From NCBI GenBank assembly GCA_964532485.1, contig CAZHKE010000024.1:1-43658 (forward strand): a stretch of 43,658 bases of DNA. Reading direction: 5' to 3'. The translations under genes and the position numbers were made by a program. This document shows positions 23,457 through 32,335 of the stretch, one piece after another. Each line of letters opens with the position of its first letter. Within the stretch, counting starts at the first letter, position 1. Under the pieces are notes generated by a model. That model was not told where the DNA came from and searched no databases. It saw nothing but the letters and a program-made list of their open reading frames with translations. This stretch comes from DATBSK01 sp964532485. GTDB lineage: Bacteria; Actinomycetota; Acidimicrobiia; IMCC26256; PALSA-555.

Positions 23457-24116
23457 TCAAGCGGGTCCGTCGCGCTGCAACCCGGCGACCACGAAGGCGA
23501 CGATGTCCTCCACGTCCGCCTCGCTGAGCGGCTCGCGCTTGAGCAGGCTCCACGTCATCTGGCCGAACGTCAGCCAGACGATGTGGTCGACGGCCCGCTC
23601 GACGTCGAGGTCGCCGATCTCGCCGGCTGCGTGCGCAGCGACCACCGCGGTCCGCAACGGGGCGCGGTGCACCTCTTCGGCCTCGCGCCACTCCTCGGGG
23701 AGCTCGTACGCAAGCCGGAGACCGTTGAGCAGGAACGGGCGCGTGTCGGCGGCGCGGGCGGGGTCGCGGGCGCGAGCGAGCATCCCGCGGACCCAGCGAC
23801 ACACCTTCTCGAGCTCGGTGGGAGCGTCGGCCATCTGCCGCTCCAGCCGTGCTGCGTCGCGGCGGTTGCCTTCCTCGAGGATGGTGATGAGGAGCTCCGC
23901 CTTGTTGGCGAAGTGGCGGTAGAAGGCGCGGTTGGAAACGCCTGCGGCGGTGATGACGTCGGTCACTCGCAGGTCGAGCGACTCGCTGTCGCGGATGAGC
24001 TCGACCGCGGCACGCATGATGCGCCCGACCTGCTCCTCGGCCTTCTCGTACCTCGGCTGCAAGCCGCGGTGCACGGATCGACTCCGCAGAGAACCTCCGC
24101 GAGCGCTCTGCTCCAT
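23457..24116 (-). CDS. TetR-family transcriptional regulator (regulator 2)
   Basis: The 219-residue product has a TetR helix-turn-helix at about 50-69 (RVTDVITAAGVSNRAFYRHF) followed by ANKAELL. The C-terminal ligand domain ends with DVERAVDHIVWLTFGQMTWSLLKREPLSEADVEDIV, as in the large TetR set that controls lipid and xenobiotic pathways. ATG 24116 is chosen because it gives a short, basic lead into helix 1; the frame is open upstream over the repeat-containing spacer, which does not look like protein. It lies in front of the SDR/ThDP operon in the same direction, with the 32-bp palindrome between. Likely an autonomous repressor of that set. Confidence 0.9.
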   Translation of the reverse strand: MEQSARGGSLRSRSVHRGLQPRYEKAEEQVGRIMRAAVELIRDSESLDLRVTDVITAAGVSNRAFYRHFANKAELLITILEEGNRRDAARLERQMADAPTELEKVCRWVRGMLARARDPARAADTRPFLLNGLRLAYELPEEWREAEEVHRAPLRTAVVAAHAAGEIGDLDVERAVDHIVWLTFGQMTWSLLKREPLSEADVEDIVAFVVAGLQRDGPA

Positions 24117-24205
24117 GCGAGCACCGTAGAGCGTGCAGCTTCGAGCTCGGTGCCCCACTCGCCTCGCCCCTGCCAGACGCGTCAGCACTGCTGAGACCAG
24201 GAAAA

Positions 24206-24259
24206 TGGTGGCGAGTCGGCCGATCGCCGGATCTCGTTCACGGCACCTCGCTGACCTGC
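24206..24259 (+). repeat. Dispersed intergenic repeat, copy B
   Basis: This copy shares TGGTGGCGAGTCGGCC, then GCCGGATCT, GTTC and CGCTGACCTGC, with copy C at 43604-43658. It lies in the 235-bp space 24117-24351 between the TetR start and the fused importer stop. On the minus strand it contains GGCGA and TCGCC arms followed by a short T-run, so it could help end leftward transcripts. Confidence 0.72.
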
Positions 24260-24278
24260 GGGCACGCGGCAAGGCCGC

Positions 24279-24318
24279 CAGTGACCTGCGATTTCGCCGC
24301 TCACCATCGCAGTCACTG
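24279..24318 (-). terminator. Possible stem-loop past the fused importer gene
   Basis: Arms CAGTGACCTGCGAT and ATCGCAGTCACTG pair with one bulged base around a 13-base loop, 34 bases beyond the importer stop on the minus strand. There is no T-run next to it, so intrinsic termination is uncertain; it may protect the 3' end. Confidence 0.35.
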
Positions 24319-24351
24319 CCAACACAGCCCACGGAGTGCATAGAGAGGTTC

Positions 24352-27144
24352 TCAGCTCTGCGAGGCCTTGAGCTCCGGTCGACGAGCCGTCTCGTCGGCG
24401 CCGAGGTACGCAGCGACCACCGCAGGTTCGCTTCGAACGTCAGCGGGCGTGCCCTCGGCGATCTTGCGGCCGAAGTCGAGCACGACGATCCGGTCGCACA
24501 CCGTCAGCACGAGATCGATGTCGTGCTCGATGAGCAGGATCGCCATGCCGCGCTCACGCGCGAGCCGCTGAACGAGGTGACCGAGCTCGGCGGTCTCGGA
24601 GTCGTCGAGACCGGCCGCCGGCTCGTCGAGAAGCAGCACGGACGGAGCCGATGCGACCGCGCGCGCGATCGCGACCAATCGCCGTCGACCATACGAGAGC
24701 TCGCCCGGCAGGTGGTCGAGGTCGTCCTCCAACGAGAACTCTCGAACTGCTTGCACCGCGGTCGGCGGGAGCGGCTCGCGACGCGACCAGACCAGATCGC
24801 GCAGGCCGGCCAGCCATGGGCGACTCGCGGAGCCCGCGTGGAGGTTCTCTCCCACCGATATGTCCTCGAACAGCTCGAGCGACTGGAACGACCGTCGGAT
24901 ACCGGCCCGGGCGCGCCGCGTCGGTGTCCATCGCCAGCCCCGCATGGGCACACCGTCGAGCGCCACGGTCCCCGTGGCGGCCCGGACGTACCCCGTCACC
25001 GCGTCGATGATCGTCGTCTTGCCCGCACCGTTGGGGCCGATCAGCCCGACGACCTCCCCCGGCGGTACGGCGAAGGTGACGTCGTCGACCGCGGTCACTG
25101 CACCGAACCGCACGGTCAGCCCGCCTACTTCGAGTGTCGCGGGCGGCACCGGCGAGCTCTCGACTTCGGGCAGCGCCTCCCGGGCGCGCGGCCGTCGGAG
25201 CAGTGCGCCGAAGCGACGCGCCACCCGGCCGCTGCGCAGCGCGACGCTCGCGATCCCGTTCTGGTTGAAGACCAGGATCAGGATCAGCACGACCCCGCCG
25301 ATCACCACGAGCCAAGATCCGAGGTCGACCCAGTTCAGCACGATGGTGCCCACCCCACCTTGGGTGAGCGAGCTACCGAAGAGCGCTCCGAGGACCCAAC
25401 CGATGCCGCCCGCGACCGCGTTCCCGACCGCGGTGATCGACTCGAACGGCTGGTATCGGTTGTACACGACGGTCGTGTCCTTGAACGCGAGGAGGACGCC
25501 GCCGGCGGACGCGAGCGCGGCGCCGACCGCGAACGCGTAGAGCTTGGCTCCGAGCACGCTGATCCCGAGCGAAGCGGCCGCGCGCTCGTTGGCCCGGACG
25601 GCGATCAGCCGCCGCCCCGATGCCGACCGGCGAAGGTTGGCGACGACGAGCGCGGCAATCACGAACACGCCGAGGCACACGATGAGGAACCGCTGCGGGT
25701 GCAGCGCCGAGCTCACGTTCCAGCCGAAGACCTCGATCTCGCCGATCTCGGTCACGCCCCCGAAACCACCCGTGAAGAACTGGTTGGCGAACACCATCTG
25801 CTGGATGGCGAATCCCAACCCGAGCGTGACGACCGCGAGGTTCACACCCCGGGTGCGGAGCGCGGGCACTGCGAACGCGACGCTGACGCATATCGCGAAC
25901 AGGATGCCGGCGATGAATGCAACCTCAGCCGGCCAGTCCTCTTCAGCGATGAGGCGAGACGCGCACAGTGCCCCGAGACCGCCGATCGCGTACTGCGCGA
26001 GGGAGAGCTGCCCGGCGTAGCCGGTGAGGACGACCATTGAGAGGATGAAGATGCCGGCGATCACCGAGGTGAACAGCGCCGTCGCCCACGTGTCGTCGAA
26101 CGCGAACACGTCGAGGAGGGCGAACGCACCGACCGACGCGACCAGCAGCCAGCGGTTGACGAACCCCGTTCCGAGGTCGGGCTGCCGCTCCAGCACATGG
26201 CTCCGCAAGGGAAGCGCCCGGCCCCCCGCGACCAGCAGCACGACGATCACCAGGAAGGGCAGGCCCCGCTGCAGGCCGGTGGCTCCGTTCTCGATGCCGA
26301 ACGCGCTCTCCAATCCGTCACTGATGTCGCTCGAGTAGAAGAGGACGAGGCTCTCCGCGATCCCGAGCGCGAGGCCACCGACCAGGGTCAGCGGGAACGA
26401 GCGAAAGCCGCCGATCAGGGCGACTGCAAGCGCCGAGACCGTGACGACGATCGTGAACACCGAGAGACTCAACCCCGCATTCGGTGCGAGCAGGATCCCT
26501 GCGAGGCCCGCGATCGCGCCGCCGATGCCCCACGTGACCGTCGCGAGCAGGTTCGGTGACCATCCGACTGCCGCGACCGCCCGCTCGTTCTCGGCACTCG
26601 CGGAGATCGCGAGCCCGATGCGGGTGAATCGCGTGAAGGCCCAGAGCAGCACGGTCAACGCGATCGCAATGCCGACGAGGATGAGTCGATCGGTCTGGAC
26701 GACGACGTGTCCCAGGTCGCCGCTGAAGCCGAACAACTCGTTCAGCGTGTGAACGTCGGACGGCAGGAACTGGTCGACCTGGTGAAACTGCACGTCCCAG
26801 AGCTGGCGACCGGCGAGCCCTTGGAGCACGATCAGCACGCCGAGCGTGGCGACCAGGCGGACGAGTGGTGCCGAACCGCTGAGGAAGCGCAGCACCCCGT
26901 TCTGGATCGCAACGCCGAGCAGCGCGGCGGCCAGCACTGCCACTGGGATTGCGAGCTCGACGGCCCAGCCCCGGTCTCCGACGAGCGTCAGGAAGCAGAA
27001 GTACGACGCGAACATCGCGATCCCGCCCTGTGCGAAGTTCACGACGCCCGAGCCGCGGTAGATCAGCACGATGCCCTGCGCGAGCAGCGTGTATGCGGCT
27101 CCGGCCCCGAGCCCGAGGATCGCGAACTGGATGGCGTCGGCCAT
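24352..27144 (-). CDS. Fused LivH-LivM-LivG branched-chain amino acid-type ABC importer subunit
   Basis: A single 930-residue chain carries three proteins that are usually separate. Residues 1 to about 290 are a LivH permease (GAGAAYTLLAQGIVLIYRGSG, VVNFAQGG, RLVATLGVLIVLQGLAG). Residues about 300-625 are a LivM permease (GIFILSMVVLTGYAGQLSLAQ, FAVPALRTRGVNLAVVTLG). Residues from about 645 are a LivG ATPase with Walker A GPNGAGKTT, signature LSYGRRR, Walker B VLLLDEPAAGLD and the switch EHD. I see no stop or frame change between domains. It takes up branched-chain amino acid-like or aromatic or cyclic solutes. The LivF ATPase and a binding protein lie immediately upstream in the same direction. 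Confidence 0.93.
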   Translation of the reverse strand: MADAIQFAILGLGAGAAYTLLAQGIVLIYRGSGVVNFAQGGIAMFASYFCFLTLVGDRGWAVELAIPVAVLAAALLGVAIQNGVLRFLSGSAPLVRLVATLGVLIVLQGLAGRQLWDVQFHQVDQFLPSDVHTLNELFGFSGDLGHVVVQTDRLILVGIAIALTVLLWAFTRFTRIGLAISASAENERAVAAVGWSPNLLATVTWGIGGAIAGLAGILLAPNAGLSLSVFTIVVTVSALAVALIGGFRSFPLTLVGGLALGIAESLVLFYSSDISDGLESAFGIENGATGLQRGLPFLVIVVLLVAGGRALPLRSHVLERQPDLGTGFVNRWLLVASVGAFALLDVFAFDDTWATALFTSVIAGIFILSMVVLTGYAGQLSLAQYAIGGLGALCASRLIAEEDWPAEVAFIAGILFAICVSVAFAVPALRTRGVNLAVVTLGLGFAIQQMVFANQFFTGGFGGVTEIGEIEVFGWNVSSALHPQRFLIVCLGVFVIAALVVANLRRSASGRRLIAVRANERAAASLGISVLGAKLYAFAVGAALASAGGVLLAFKDTTVVYNRYQPFESITAVGNAVAGGIGWVLGALFGSSLTQGGVGTIVLNWVDLGSWLVVIGGVVLILILVFNQNGIASVALRSGRVARRFGALLRRPRAREALPEVESSPVPPATLEVGGLTVRFGAVTAVDDVTFAVPPGEVVGLIGPNGAGKTTIIDAVTGYVRAATGTVALDGVPMRGWRWTPTRRARAGIRRSFQSLELFEDISVGENLHAGSASRPWLAGLRDLVWSRREPLPPTAVQAVREFSLEDDLDHLPGELSYGRRRLVAIARAVASAPSVLLLDEPAAGLDDSETAELGHLVQRLARERGMAILLIEHDIDLVLTVCDRIVVLDFGRKIAEGTPADVRSEPAVVAAYLGADETARRPELKASQS

Positions 27145-27180
27145 GGATCTCTGCCGTGCGCTAGCCGCGCTGCGGAGCGC

Positions 27181-27903
27181 TCACGTCGTCAACGCGACGT
27201 CGTGATCGCGGCCCCCCGCGAGGTAGGCCTGCGTGACCTCGTCGATTCGGTCACGGATCTCGTCGACCGCTCCGTCCAAGGCGATCCGCCCGCGCTGCAT
27301 CACATAGACGCGATCCGCGACCGAGAGCGCCGTCCGAACGTGCTGCTCGACCAACAGAACCGCGATCGAGTGCTCGGAGGCAGCCCGCCGTACGCTCTCG
27401 AGCAGTCGGCTCACCACCTGCGGTGCGAGTCCGAGCGACAGCTCGTCGACGAGGAGCACCGCCGGTCGACGTGCCAGCGCCCGCGCCAACGTCAGGATCT
27501 GCTGCTCACCCCCGGACAGCAGTCCTGCAGTGCGCTTCATCAGCGGGGCCAGCTCGGGGAAGAGCTCGACCGCGTCGTCTCGCGAGACGCCGGCGACCTT
27601 CAGGTTGTCCGCGGTGGTCAGGCGCATGAACACGGACCGTTCCTCGGTGACCAGCCCGAGACCCCGGCGCGCACGCCGGCTCAACGACGCCGTCGTCGAT
27701 TCGCCCCGGAAGAAGACCTCCCCCGCGATCGGTGGGAGCTCGCCGGCGAGCGTGAGCAGGGTGGTGGTCTTCCCGGCTCCGTTCGAGCCGATCAGCGCCA
27801 CCACCTCACCCGCGTCGACCCTGAGCTCGAGGTCGCGGACGACCGGCATCCCCGCATAGCCGGTCGCGAGACCGCGACACTCGAGCAGGGTCTCGTCCGT
27901 CAC
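27181..27903 (-). CDS. LivF-type ABC transporter ATPase
   Basis: The 240-residue product has Walker A GSNGAGKTT (39-47), signature LSGGE (130-134), Walker B LLVDE (151-155, Leu following the Glu where Pro is usual) and LLVEQH with the switch histidine. It is the second ATPase expected beside LivG. GTG 27903 overlaps the binding protein's TGA by 4 bp (27900-27903), which decides the start over longer frames. It ends 36 bp before the fused subunit start. In an assembled importer this would be paired with the ATPase domain fused to the permeases. Confidence 0.92.
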   Translation of the reverse strand: MTDETLLECRGLATGYAGMPVVRDLELRVDAGEVVALIGSNGAGKTTTLLTLAGELPPIAGEVFFRGESTTASLSRRARRGLGLVTEERSVFMRLTTADNLKVAGVSRDDAVELFPELAPLMKRTAGLLSGGEQQILTLARALARRPAVLLVDELSLGLAPQVVSRLLESVRRAASEHSIAVLLVEQHVRTALSVADRVYVMQRGRIALDGAVDEIRDRIDEVTQAYLAGGRDHDVALTT

Positions 27904-29123
27904 GACGAGAAGTACTGCCCGATGTCGATGGGTGCCTTCTTGGTGGCGACGTTCTTGCCGTCGAACGTCATCACGTAGACGAAGTGGTTCGAGATCCGCG
28001 TGAAGATCCCGTACCCCGGCGTCGACGGCGTCCACGGCTGGATGAGCCCGTCCATGTCAAGCTCCTGCGCCGTCCCGAGCGCGTCGAGGACCGTCTCGTT
28101 CGTGACCGCGTCGAGGTCCGCCGCCGCGCGCACGAAGCCGAGCATGGCGACCCAGATCCTCAGCGACGCCGTGTTCAGCTCGTCGATCGAGATCCCGCCG
28201 GCCTTCATCGCGCCGAAGTACGTCTTGAGACCGGGGAACCTGCCGACGTTGTTCGCCGTGGGGTACGGGAACGAGTTCGCGAGGACCATCCCCTTCGTCA
28301 CGTCCTTGTTCTCGCGCAGCACCTCGATGGTGAACGAAGGCGAGAGTCCCGAGAGCCGGAAGCCGGGCCGGAGCTGCGCGGTCGCCGCGACGAACTGCGC
28401 TGCAGCCTGCTCGCTGAGCAGCAGCGTGGCGGCGTCGGCACCCTCACGCTGCGCGTCGGCGACGAACGTCGAGTAGTCGCTCTCGCCCGTCCCCACCAGG
28501 ATCGGGTCCAGGAGCTCCACGCCGATCTCGGCGAACGGAGGCTCGAGCAGCGGCGGGACCGAGCTCGCGGTCGGCGTCTCGACCTGGATCAGCGCGATCT
28601 TCTTGTCACCCGCCTGGTCGAGCCCAGCCGCGGCCCCGACGACCTCGCCCAGGGGACCTGCGGACACCGGGAACGCGATCGGTGAGCTGAAGTCGGCCGG
28701 GTTGGACGCGCTCAGCCCGATGCGTGGGATCTGGGCCTGCTCGAGGACGTCGGTGACCCCGGCCGCGTTCTCGAAGATGAGATCACCGAGAACAGCAGCG
28801 ACACCTTCGTCCGCCATCTGCCGCGCGCACGCGACCTCACCGTTCGCGTCGCCATGGGTGTCGCAGATCACCGGCTCGATGCGGTTGTGCTCGGTCCCCG
28901 CACCACCCTGCTTGTTGAAGTACTTGGTGGCGGCCTTGATGGCATCGGGATCCTGCGGATTGCTCACGCCCTCCGACTCGACGGGCGTCATGAATCCGAC
29001 CTTGACGACCGGACCGTCAGCCTTCTGAGCTCGAGTGCTCGCGACGCCGGTCCCACTGAGTGGTACGAGCGAGACGACGACGACGGCGAGCACCGCAACG
29101 ATCAGGATCGTTCGATTGCGCAT
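27900..29123 (-). CDS. Branched-chain amino acid-type ABC transporter substrate-binding protein
   Basis: The 407-residue product has a signal peptide (ILIVAVLAVVVVSLVPLSGTGVAS) and a Leu/Ile/Val-type binding fold: VKVGFMTPVESEGVSNPQDP, DAIKAATKYFNKQGG, VACARQMADEGVAAVLGD in the first lobe, and ALIQVETPTASSVPPLL in the second. No lipobox is apparent. It is the first gene of the binding protein-LivF-fused permease operon and overlaps LivF by 4 bp. It is different in sequence from the binding protein at 19302, so the two probably recognise different solutes. Its 3' neighbours show it feeds this importer. Confidence 0.9.
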   Translation of the reverse strand: MRNRTILIVAVLAVVVVSLVPLSGTGVASTRAQKADGPVVKVGFMTPVESEGVSNPQDPDAIKAATKYFNKQGGAGTEHNRIEPVICDTHGDANGEVACARQMADEGVAAVLGDLIFENAAGVTDVLEQAQIPRIGLSASNPADFSSPIAFPVSAGPLGEVVGAAAGLDQAGDKKIALIQVETPTASSVPPLLEPPFAEIGVELLDPILVGTGESDYSTFVADAQREGADAATLLLSEQAAAQFVAATAQLRPGFRLSGLSPSFTIEVLRENKDVTKGMVLANSFPYPTANNVGRFPGLKTYFGAMKAGGISIDELNTASLRIWVAMLGFVRAAADLDAVTNETVLDALGTAQELDMDGLIQPWTPSTPGYGIFTRISNHFVYVMTFDGKNVATKKAPIDIGQYFSS

Positions 29124-29163
29124 GGTCTCTGTTCCCCCCTGGACCGGCCCATGGCCGTTTCAC

Positions 29164-29182
29164 GAGGGCCCTACGGGCCCTC
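29164..29182. terminator. Perfect hairpin overlapping a TetR stop codon
   Basis: GAGGGCCC-TAC-GGGCCCTC gives an 8-bp GC-rich stem with the TetR stop codon (29171-29173) at the edge of its loop. It lies at the 3' end of the leftward TetR operon, before the binding protein start at 29123. There is no T-run, so its role in termination is uncertain. Confidence 0.4.
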
Positions 29183-29854
29183 TGCTTCGATCTGGTCTGC
29201 CCGCCCGCCGAGCGCGGCGAAGCAGAACTGCCACAGCTGCTCCGCGACCGCGTCGGGGTCGTCGGGTGCGGTGGCGAAGGCGAAGTGGTGGAACACTGCC
29301 ATGACGAGCTGGGTCGTGAACCACGACTCGCGTGCGACGTCGCGCGGCGCCAACGATCCCTGCGCGACTGCTTCATCGATGTGTCGCGCGAGCAGGTCCG
29401 AGAACGGTTGCGTGGCGCGAGCCACCTCCTCGGGGTAGAGCTGATGCAATCGCCAGTGCTGCGCGGTCACGAACCGCGCCGCCGGCTGACCACCCGCGCT
29501 GAAAGCAAGGACCGCCGACGTCACGACGGTGCGAAGGCGTGCCAAGGGGTCCGACATCACGCGGACGGCCTCGTCGATCTGGAGGCAGTAGTCCGCGATC
29601 GTCGCCTCGAGCACCGCGAGCAGGAGCAGGTCCTTGCTCGAGAAGAGCCGGTAGAAGGTCTGCAGCGCGACGCCGGCCTCCTTCACCAGCTCCTGCGTCG
29701 TGAACTCATCGCCGCGGTCGATCATCAATCGGCGCCCGGCGTCGATGATCGCCTGCGCCTGCTGGGCCTGCCGTGCGCGCGAGCGGACGACGGCAGATGA
29801 ACGCTCCGCCGCCCGCTCGACGACCGACTGCAATGGCTGCGCCGTGGTGCTCAT
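29171..29854 (-). CDS. TetR-family transcriptional regulator (regulator 3)
   Basis: The 227-residue product has a helix-turn-helix at about 52-71 (TTQELVKEAGVALQTFYRLF) followed by SSKDLLLLAVL. A basic, Ala-rich N-terminal extension of about 30 residues precedes helix 1. The C-terminal domain ends QLWQFCFAALGGRADQ. Its ATG overlaps the preceding stop by 4 bp (29851-29854), so it is the last gene of the operon that starts with the aldehyde dehydrogenase at 35022. It is the natural candidate to bind the two related motifs at 35042 and 39062, by inference. Confidence 0.9.
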   Translation of the reverse strand: MSTTAQPLQSVVERAAERSSAVVRSRARQAQQAQAIIDAGRRLMIDRGDEFTTQELVKEAGVALQTFYRLFSSKDLLLLAVLEATIADYCLQIDEAVRVMSDPLARLRTVVTSAVLAFSAGGQPAARFVTAQHWRLHQLYPEEVARATQPFSDLLARHIDEAVAQGSLAPRDVARESWFTTQLVMAVFHHFAFATAPDDPDAVAEQLWQFCFAALGGRADQIEAEGP

Positions 29855-30291
29855 GCCGGCGAGAGCACGACGACCGGGATCTGTCGGTCGGTGCGGGACT
29901 GGTACGTGTCGTAGTTGGGCCAGATGCTCGTCATGAGGCCCCAGAGCCGCGGCTTCTCGTCGTCCGACGCGGTGCGGGCGGTCACCCGGATCCGGGTGGC
30001 CTTCACCTGGATCTCGGCCGACGGGTTCGCGACGAGGTTGTGGTACCAGGACGGGTGCTGCGGCATCCCGCCCATTGACGCGACGACGACGTAGTCGTCG
30101 CCGTCGCGGCCGAAGATCAATGCGGACGTTCGCGACTCCCCGGTGCGCCGGCCGGTCGTGGTCAACAGGAGCGTCGGGACACCGTTCCAGAGATACCCCA
30201 CCTCACCGGCCGTCTCGCGGTACCGCAGCACGTGCTCGTCGCCGATGAGCGTGAGGTCGGGCGACTCGTAGCCCTGCTCCGAGTCGCTCAT
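29851..30291 (-). CDS. Ddn-like deazaflavin (F420)-dependent nitroreductase family protein
   Basis: The 146-residue product matches the small split-barrel family of Mycobacterium Ddn: GVPTLLLTTTGRRTGESRTSALIF is the phosphate and cofactor-binding region, and YHNLVANPSAEIQV follows. Members use F420H2 to reduce quinones, nitro groups or enones. ATG 30291 overlaps the P450 stop by 4 bp. It lies between the P450 and TetR genes in one operon. It may reduce a quinone or unsaturated product of the oxygenation. The presence of F420 in the organism is implied but no biosynthesis gene is here. Confidence 0.85.
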   Translation of the reverse strand: MSDSEQGYESPDLTLIGDEHVLRYRETAGEVGYLWNGVPTLLLTTTGRRTGESRTSALIFGRDGDDYVVVASMGGMPQHPSWYHNLVANPSAEIQVKATRIRVTARTASDDEKPRLWGLMTSIWPNYDTYQSRTDRQIPVVVLSPA

Positions 30292-31544
30292 CCGAACACC
30301 ACCGGGATCTCGGTCGTGCCGCGCTCGTAGAGGCCGATGAAACGCGGCGGCTCGGCGTCGGGGTCGAGTCGGAGGTTCGGGAGCCGTTCGAGCAGCGCGT
30401 CGATGCCGACGCGCATCTCCGCGCGCGCAACGTGCATGCCGAGACAGATGTGCGGACCGTTCCCGAAGGCCAGGGTCGGCTTCAGCGCGCGGTGGATGTC
30501 GAACTCGTCCGGGTCGTCCCAGCGCTCCGGGTCGTGGTTCGCCGCGCCCAGGCACAGATGGAGCACCGAGCCCCGAGGAAGGTGAACGCCGTGGAAGTCG
30601 ACGTCACGCGTGACCCAGCGCGAGAACATCGGATCCGTCGGGTTCCACCGGAGCGACTCCTCGATCGCGGGCCGGAGTAGCTCGCGATCGGCGGTGATGG
30701 CCGCGAGCGCCTCCGGGCGCTGGAGCAGCGCGGCGAGCGTGATGCCCATCTGCTTCCACGTTGTCCCGGAGCCGGCGGCGAGCAGGAGCATCGCGAACGA
30801 GTAGATCTCGGCGTCCGAGAGGACGTGGGTCACGCCCTCGTCGTCCTCGTACTCGGCAGCGACGAGGACGCTCATGAGATCATCCCCGGGGTCGCGTCTG
30901 CGCGCGTCGACGATCGGCTGGAGCATCTCGATCACCTTGGGCGGGTCGGACATCGACTGGCGGATCACGAGCGCCTGCTCGACCGGGACGCCGAAGCTCC
31001 CTGTGATCGTCAGGACGGGGATGGCGGCCGCGAAGTCAACGTTGAGCTCCGCGCGGCCGTCGTCGACGAAGTTGTCGATCAGCATGTGCACCGTATGCTC
31101 GATCCAGTTCATGATCCACCACTGCGCCTTCGCCGGAACGAACGACGGCTGCACGAGTCCGCGGAACCGACGATGGCGCGCCCCGCCCATCGAGAGCATG
31201 CTGCTCATCACCCCGACCTCGGCCGAGTCGGGACCCTCGGCTTCGTGGGACGACGCGAACAGCTCCTCGTCTCTGTACGCCTCATCACAGGCCGCGAAGC
31301 TGAAGGCCGAGAAGTGCGGACGGTCGGGAAAGGGCAGTCCGTGAAAGAAGGGGTCACCCGGGTACCCCGTGAGCCCGTGCACCGTGCCCTCGTGCACCGG
31401 CGCCTGTTCGCGGAGCTCGCGCCAGATCGGGTAGGGATCGTCGGTGTAGTCCCCACCGGTCAGCACCATGAGCGGGCTGCGGAGGTCGAAGTACTTCCGC
31501 AGCTCGTCCCGATCGAGCAGGCGCGCGCGCTCCACTCCCGTCAT
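30288..31544 (-). CDS. Cytochrome P450 (distinct, with an altered oxygen-activation motif)
   Basis: The 418-residue product is a P450 with ExxR at E296-R299 and the haem loop FGNGPHICLG with C367 as ligand. The I-helix reads A257-G258-S259-G260-T261-T262; the acid usually at the fourth position is Gly260, which is uncommon. It is only distantly similar to the two close paralogues elsewhere in the window. It overlaps the SDR stop (31541-31544) and the Ddn-like start, so it is embedded in an operon with the aldehyde dehydrogenase, amidohydrolase, SDR and TetR. Hydroxylation of a hydrophobic substrate is expected; the altered helix could change proton delivery or point to peroxide use. Confidence 0.92.
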   Translation of the reverse strand: MTGVERARLLDRDELRKYFDLRSPLMVLTGGDYTDDPYPIWRELREQAPVHEGTVHGLTGYPGDPFFHGLPFPDRPHFSAFSFAACDEAYRDEELFASSHEAEGPDSAEVGVMSSMLSMGGARHRRFRGLVQPSFVPAKAQWWIMNWIEHTVHMLIDNFVDDGRAELNVDFAAAIPVLTITGSFGVPVEQALVIRQSMSDPPKVIEMLQPIVDARRRDPGDDLMSVLVAAEYEDDEGVTHVLSDAEIYSFAMLLLAAGSGTTWKQMGITLAALLQRPEALAAITADRELLRPAIEESLRWNPTDPMFSRWVTRDVDFHGVHLPRGSVLHLCLGAANHDPERWDDPDEFDIHRALKPTLAFGNGPHICLGMHVARAEMRVGIDALLERLPNLRLDPDAEPPRFIGLYERGTTEIPVVFG

Positions 31545-32335
31545 TTGGCCACGTACCCGCCGTCGACCGGCACGAGAACGCCGGTGATGTTCGCAGCTTG
31601 ATCGGACACGAGGTAGACCGCGGTGTTCGCGCAGTCCTCGGCCGTGATCGGGCGGCCGAGTGGGTGCATCGTCCCGACGTGCTCGGCGATCCGCTCGAGG
31701 TCCTCGCCTGATGCCTCGAGGCCCCCGGCCCTGGCGAAGTTCGTGTACGGCATGGCGCCGGGGCAGATCGCGTTCACACGGATGCCGAACGGCGCCGCCT
31801 CGATCGCGACGCCGCGCGTGAGCTGATGCACGCCGCCCTTCGTCGCGCCATAGACGCTGCCGCCCCAGCCGACGAGGCCGGCGATCGAGCCGGTGTTGAG
31901 GATCGCGCCGCCGTCGCCCTGCTCCTTGAACCGCATCACCGCGTGCTTGCAGCCCAGGAAGACACCGCGAAGGTTGATCGCGACGAGACGGTCGAAGTCG
32001 TCGACGCTGTGCTCCTCGAACGCCATGCCGAGGCGAGGCGTCGGCACGCCGACGTTGTTGAACAGGATGTCGAGCCGTCCGAACGAATCAACAGCAGCCG
32101 CGATGATCGCCGCGACCTGCTCGTCGTCGGACACATCGCACTCGACGGCGACCGCGACACCATCGGCGGCCTCGACCTGCTGCACGGTCTCGTCGACCGA
32201 ATCGCGCCGGACGTCGGCGCAGACGACCTTCGCTCCCTCCTCGGCGAAGCGCAGCGCGGATGCGCGCCCGACGCCCGAGCCCGCGCCGGTGATCACCGCC
32301 GACTTTCCGTCGAGCACGCGCACCGGCTCAGGCAT
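31541..32335 (-). CDS. Short-chain dehydrogenase/reductase
   Basis: The 264-residue product is a classical SDR with TGAGSGVG at 16-23, NNVG where NNAG is usual, the catalytic serine in NTGSIAG, and YGATK. C-terminal VDGGYVAK is normal. D39 in VVCADVRR suggests NAD. ATG 32335 is chosen because it lies 6 codons before the fold; it overlaps the amidohydrolase stop by 8 bp, so it is tightly coupled. It probably oxidises the alcohol made by the adjacent P450. Confidence 0.9.
   Translation of the reverse strand: MPEPVRVLDGKSAVITGAGSGVGRASALRFAEEGAKVVCADVRRDSVDETVQQVEAADGVAVAVECDVSDDEQVAAIIAAAVDSFGRLDILFNNVGVPTPRLGMAFEEHSVDDFDRLVAINLRGVFLGCKHAVMRFKEQGDGGAILNTGSIAGLVGWGGSVYGATKGGVHQLTRGVAIEAAPFGIRVNAICPGAMPYTNFARAGGLEASGEDLERIAEHVGTMHPLGRPITAEDCANTAVYLVSDQAANITGVLVPVDGGYVAK

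Noticed and set aside
24133..26040. 635-codon plus-strand frame opposite the importer gene
   Set aside because: It mirrors the codon pattern of the fused importer on the other strand and is full of Arg, His and Asp without any domain.
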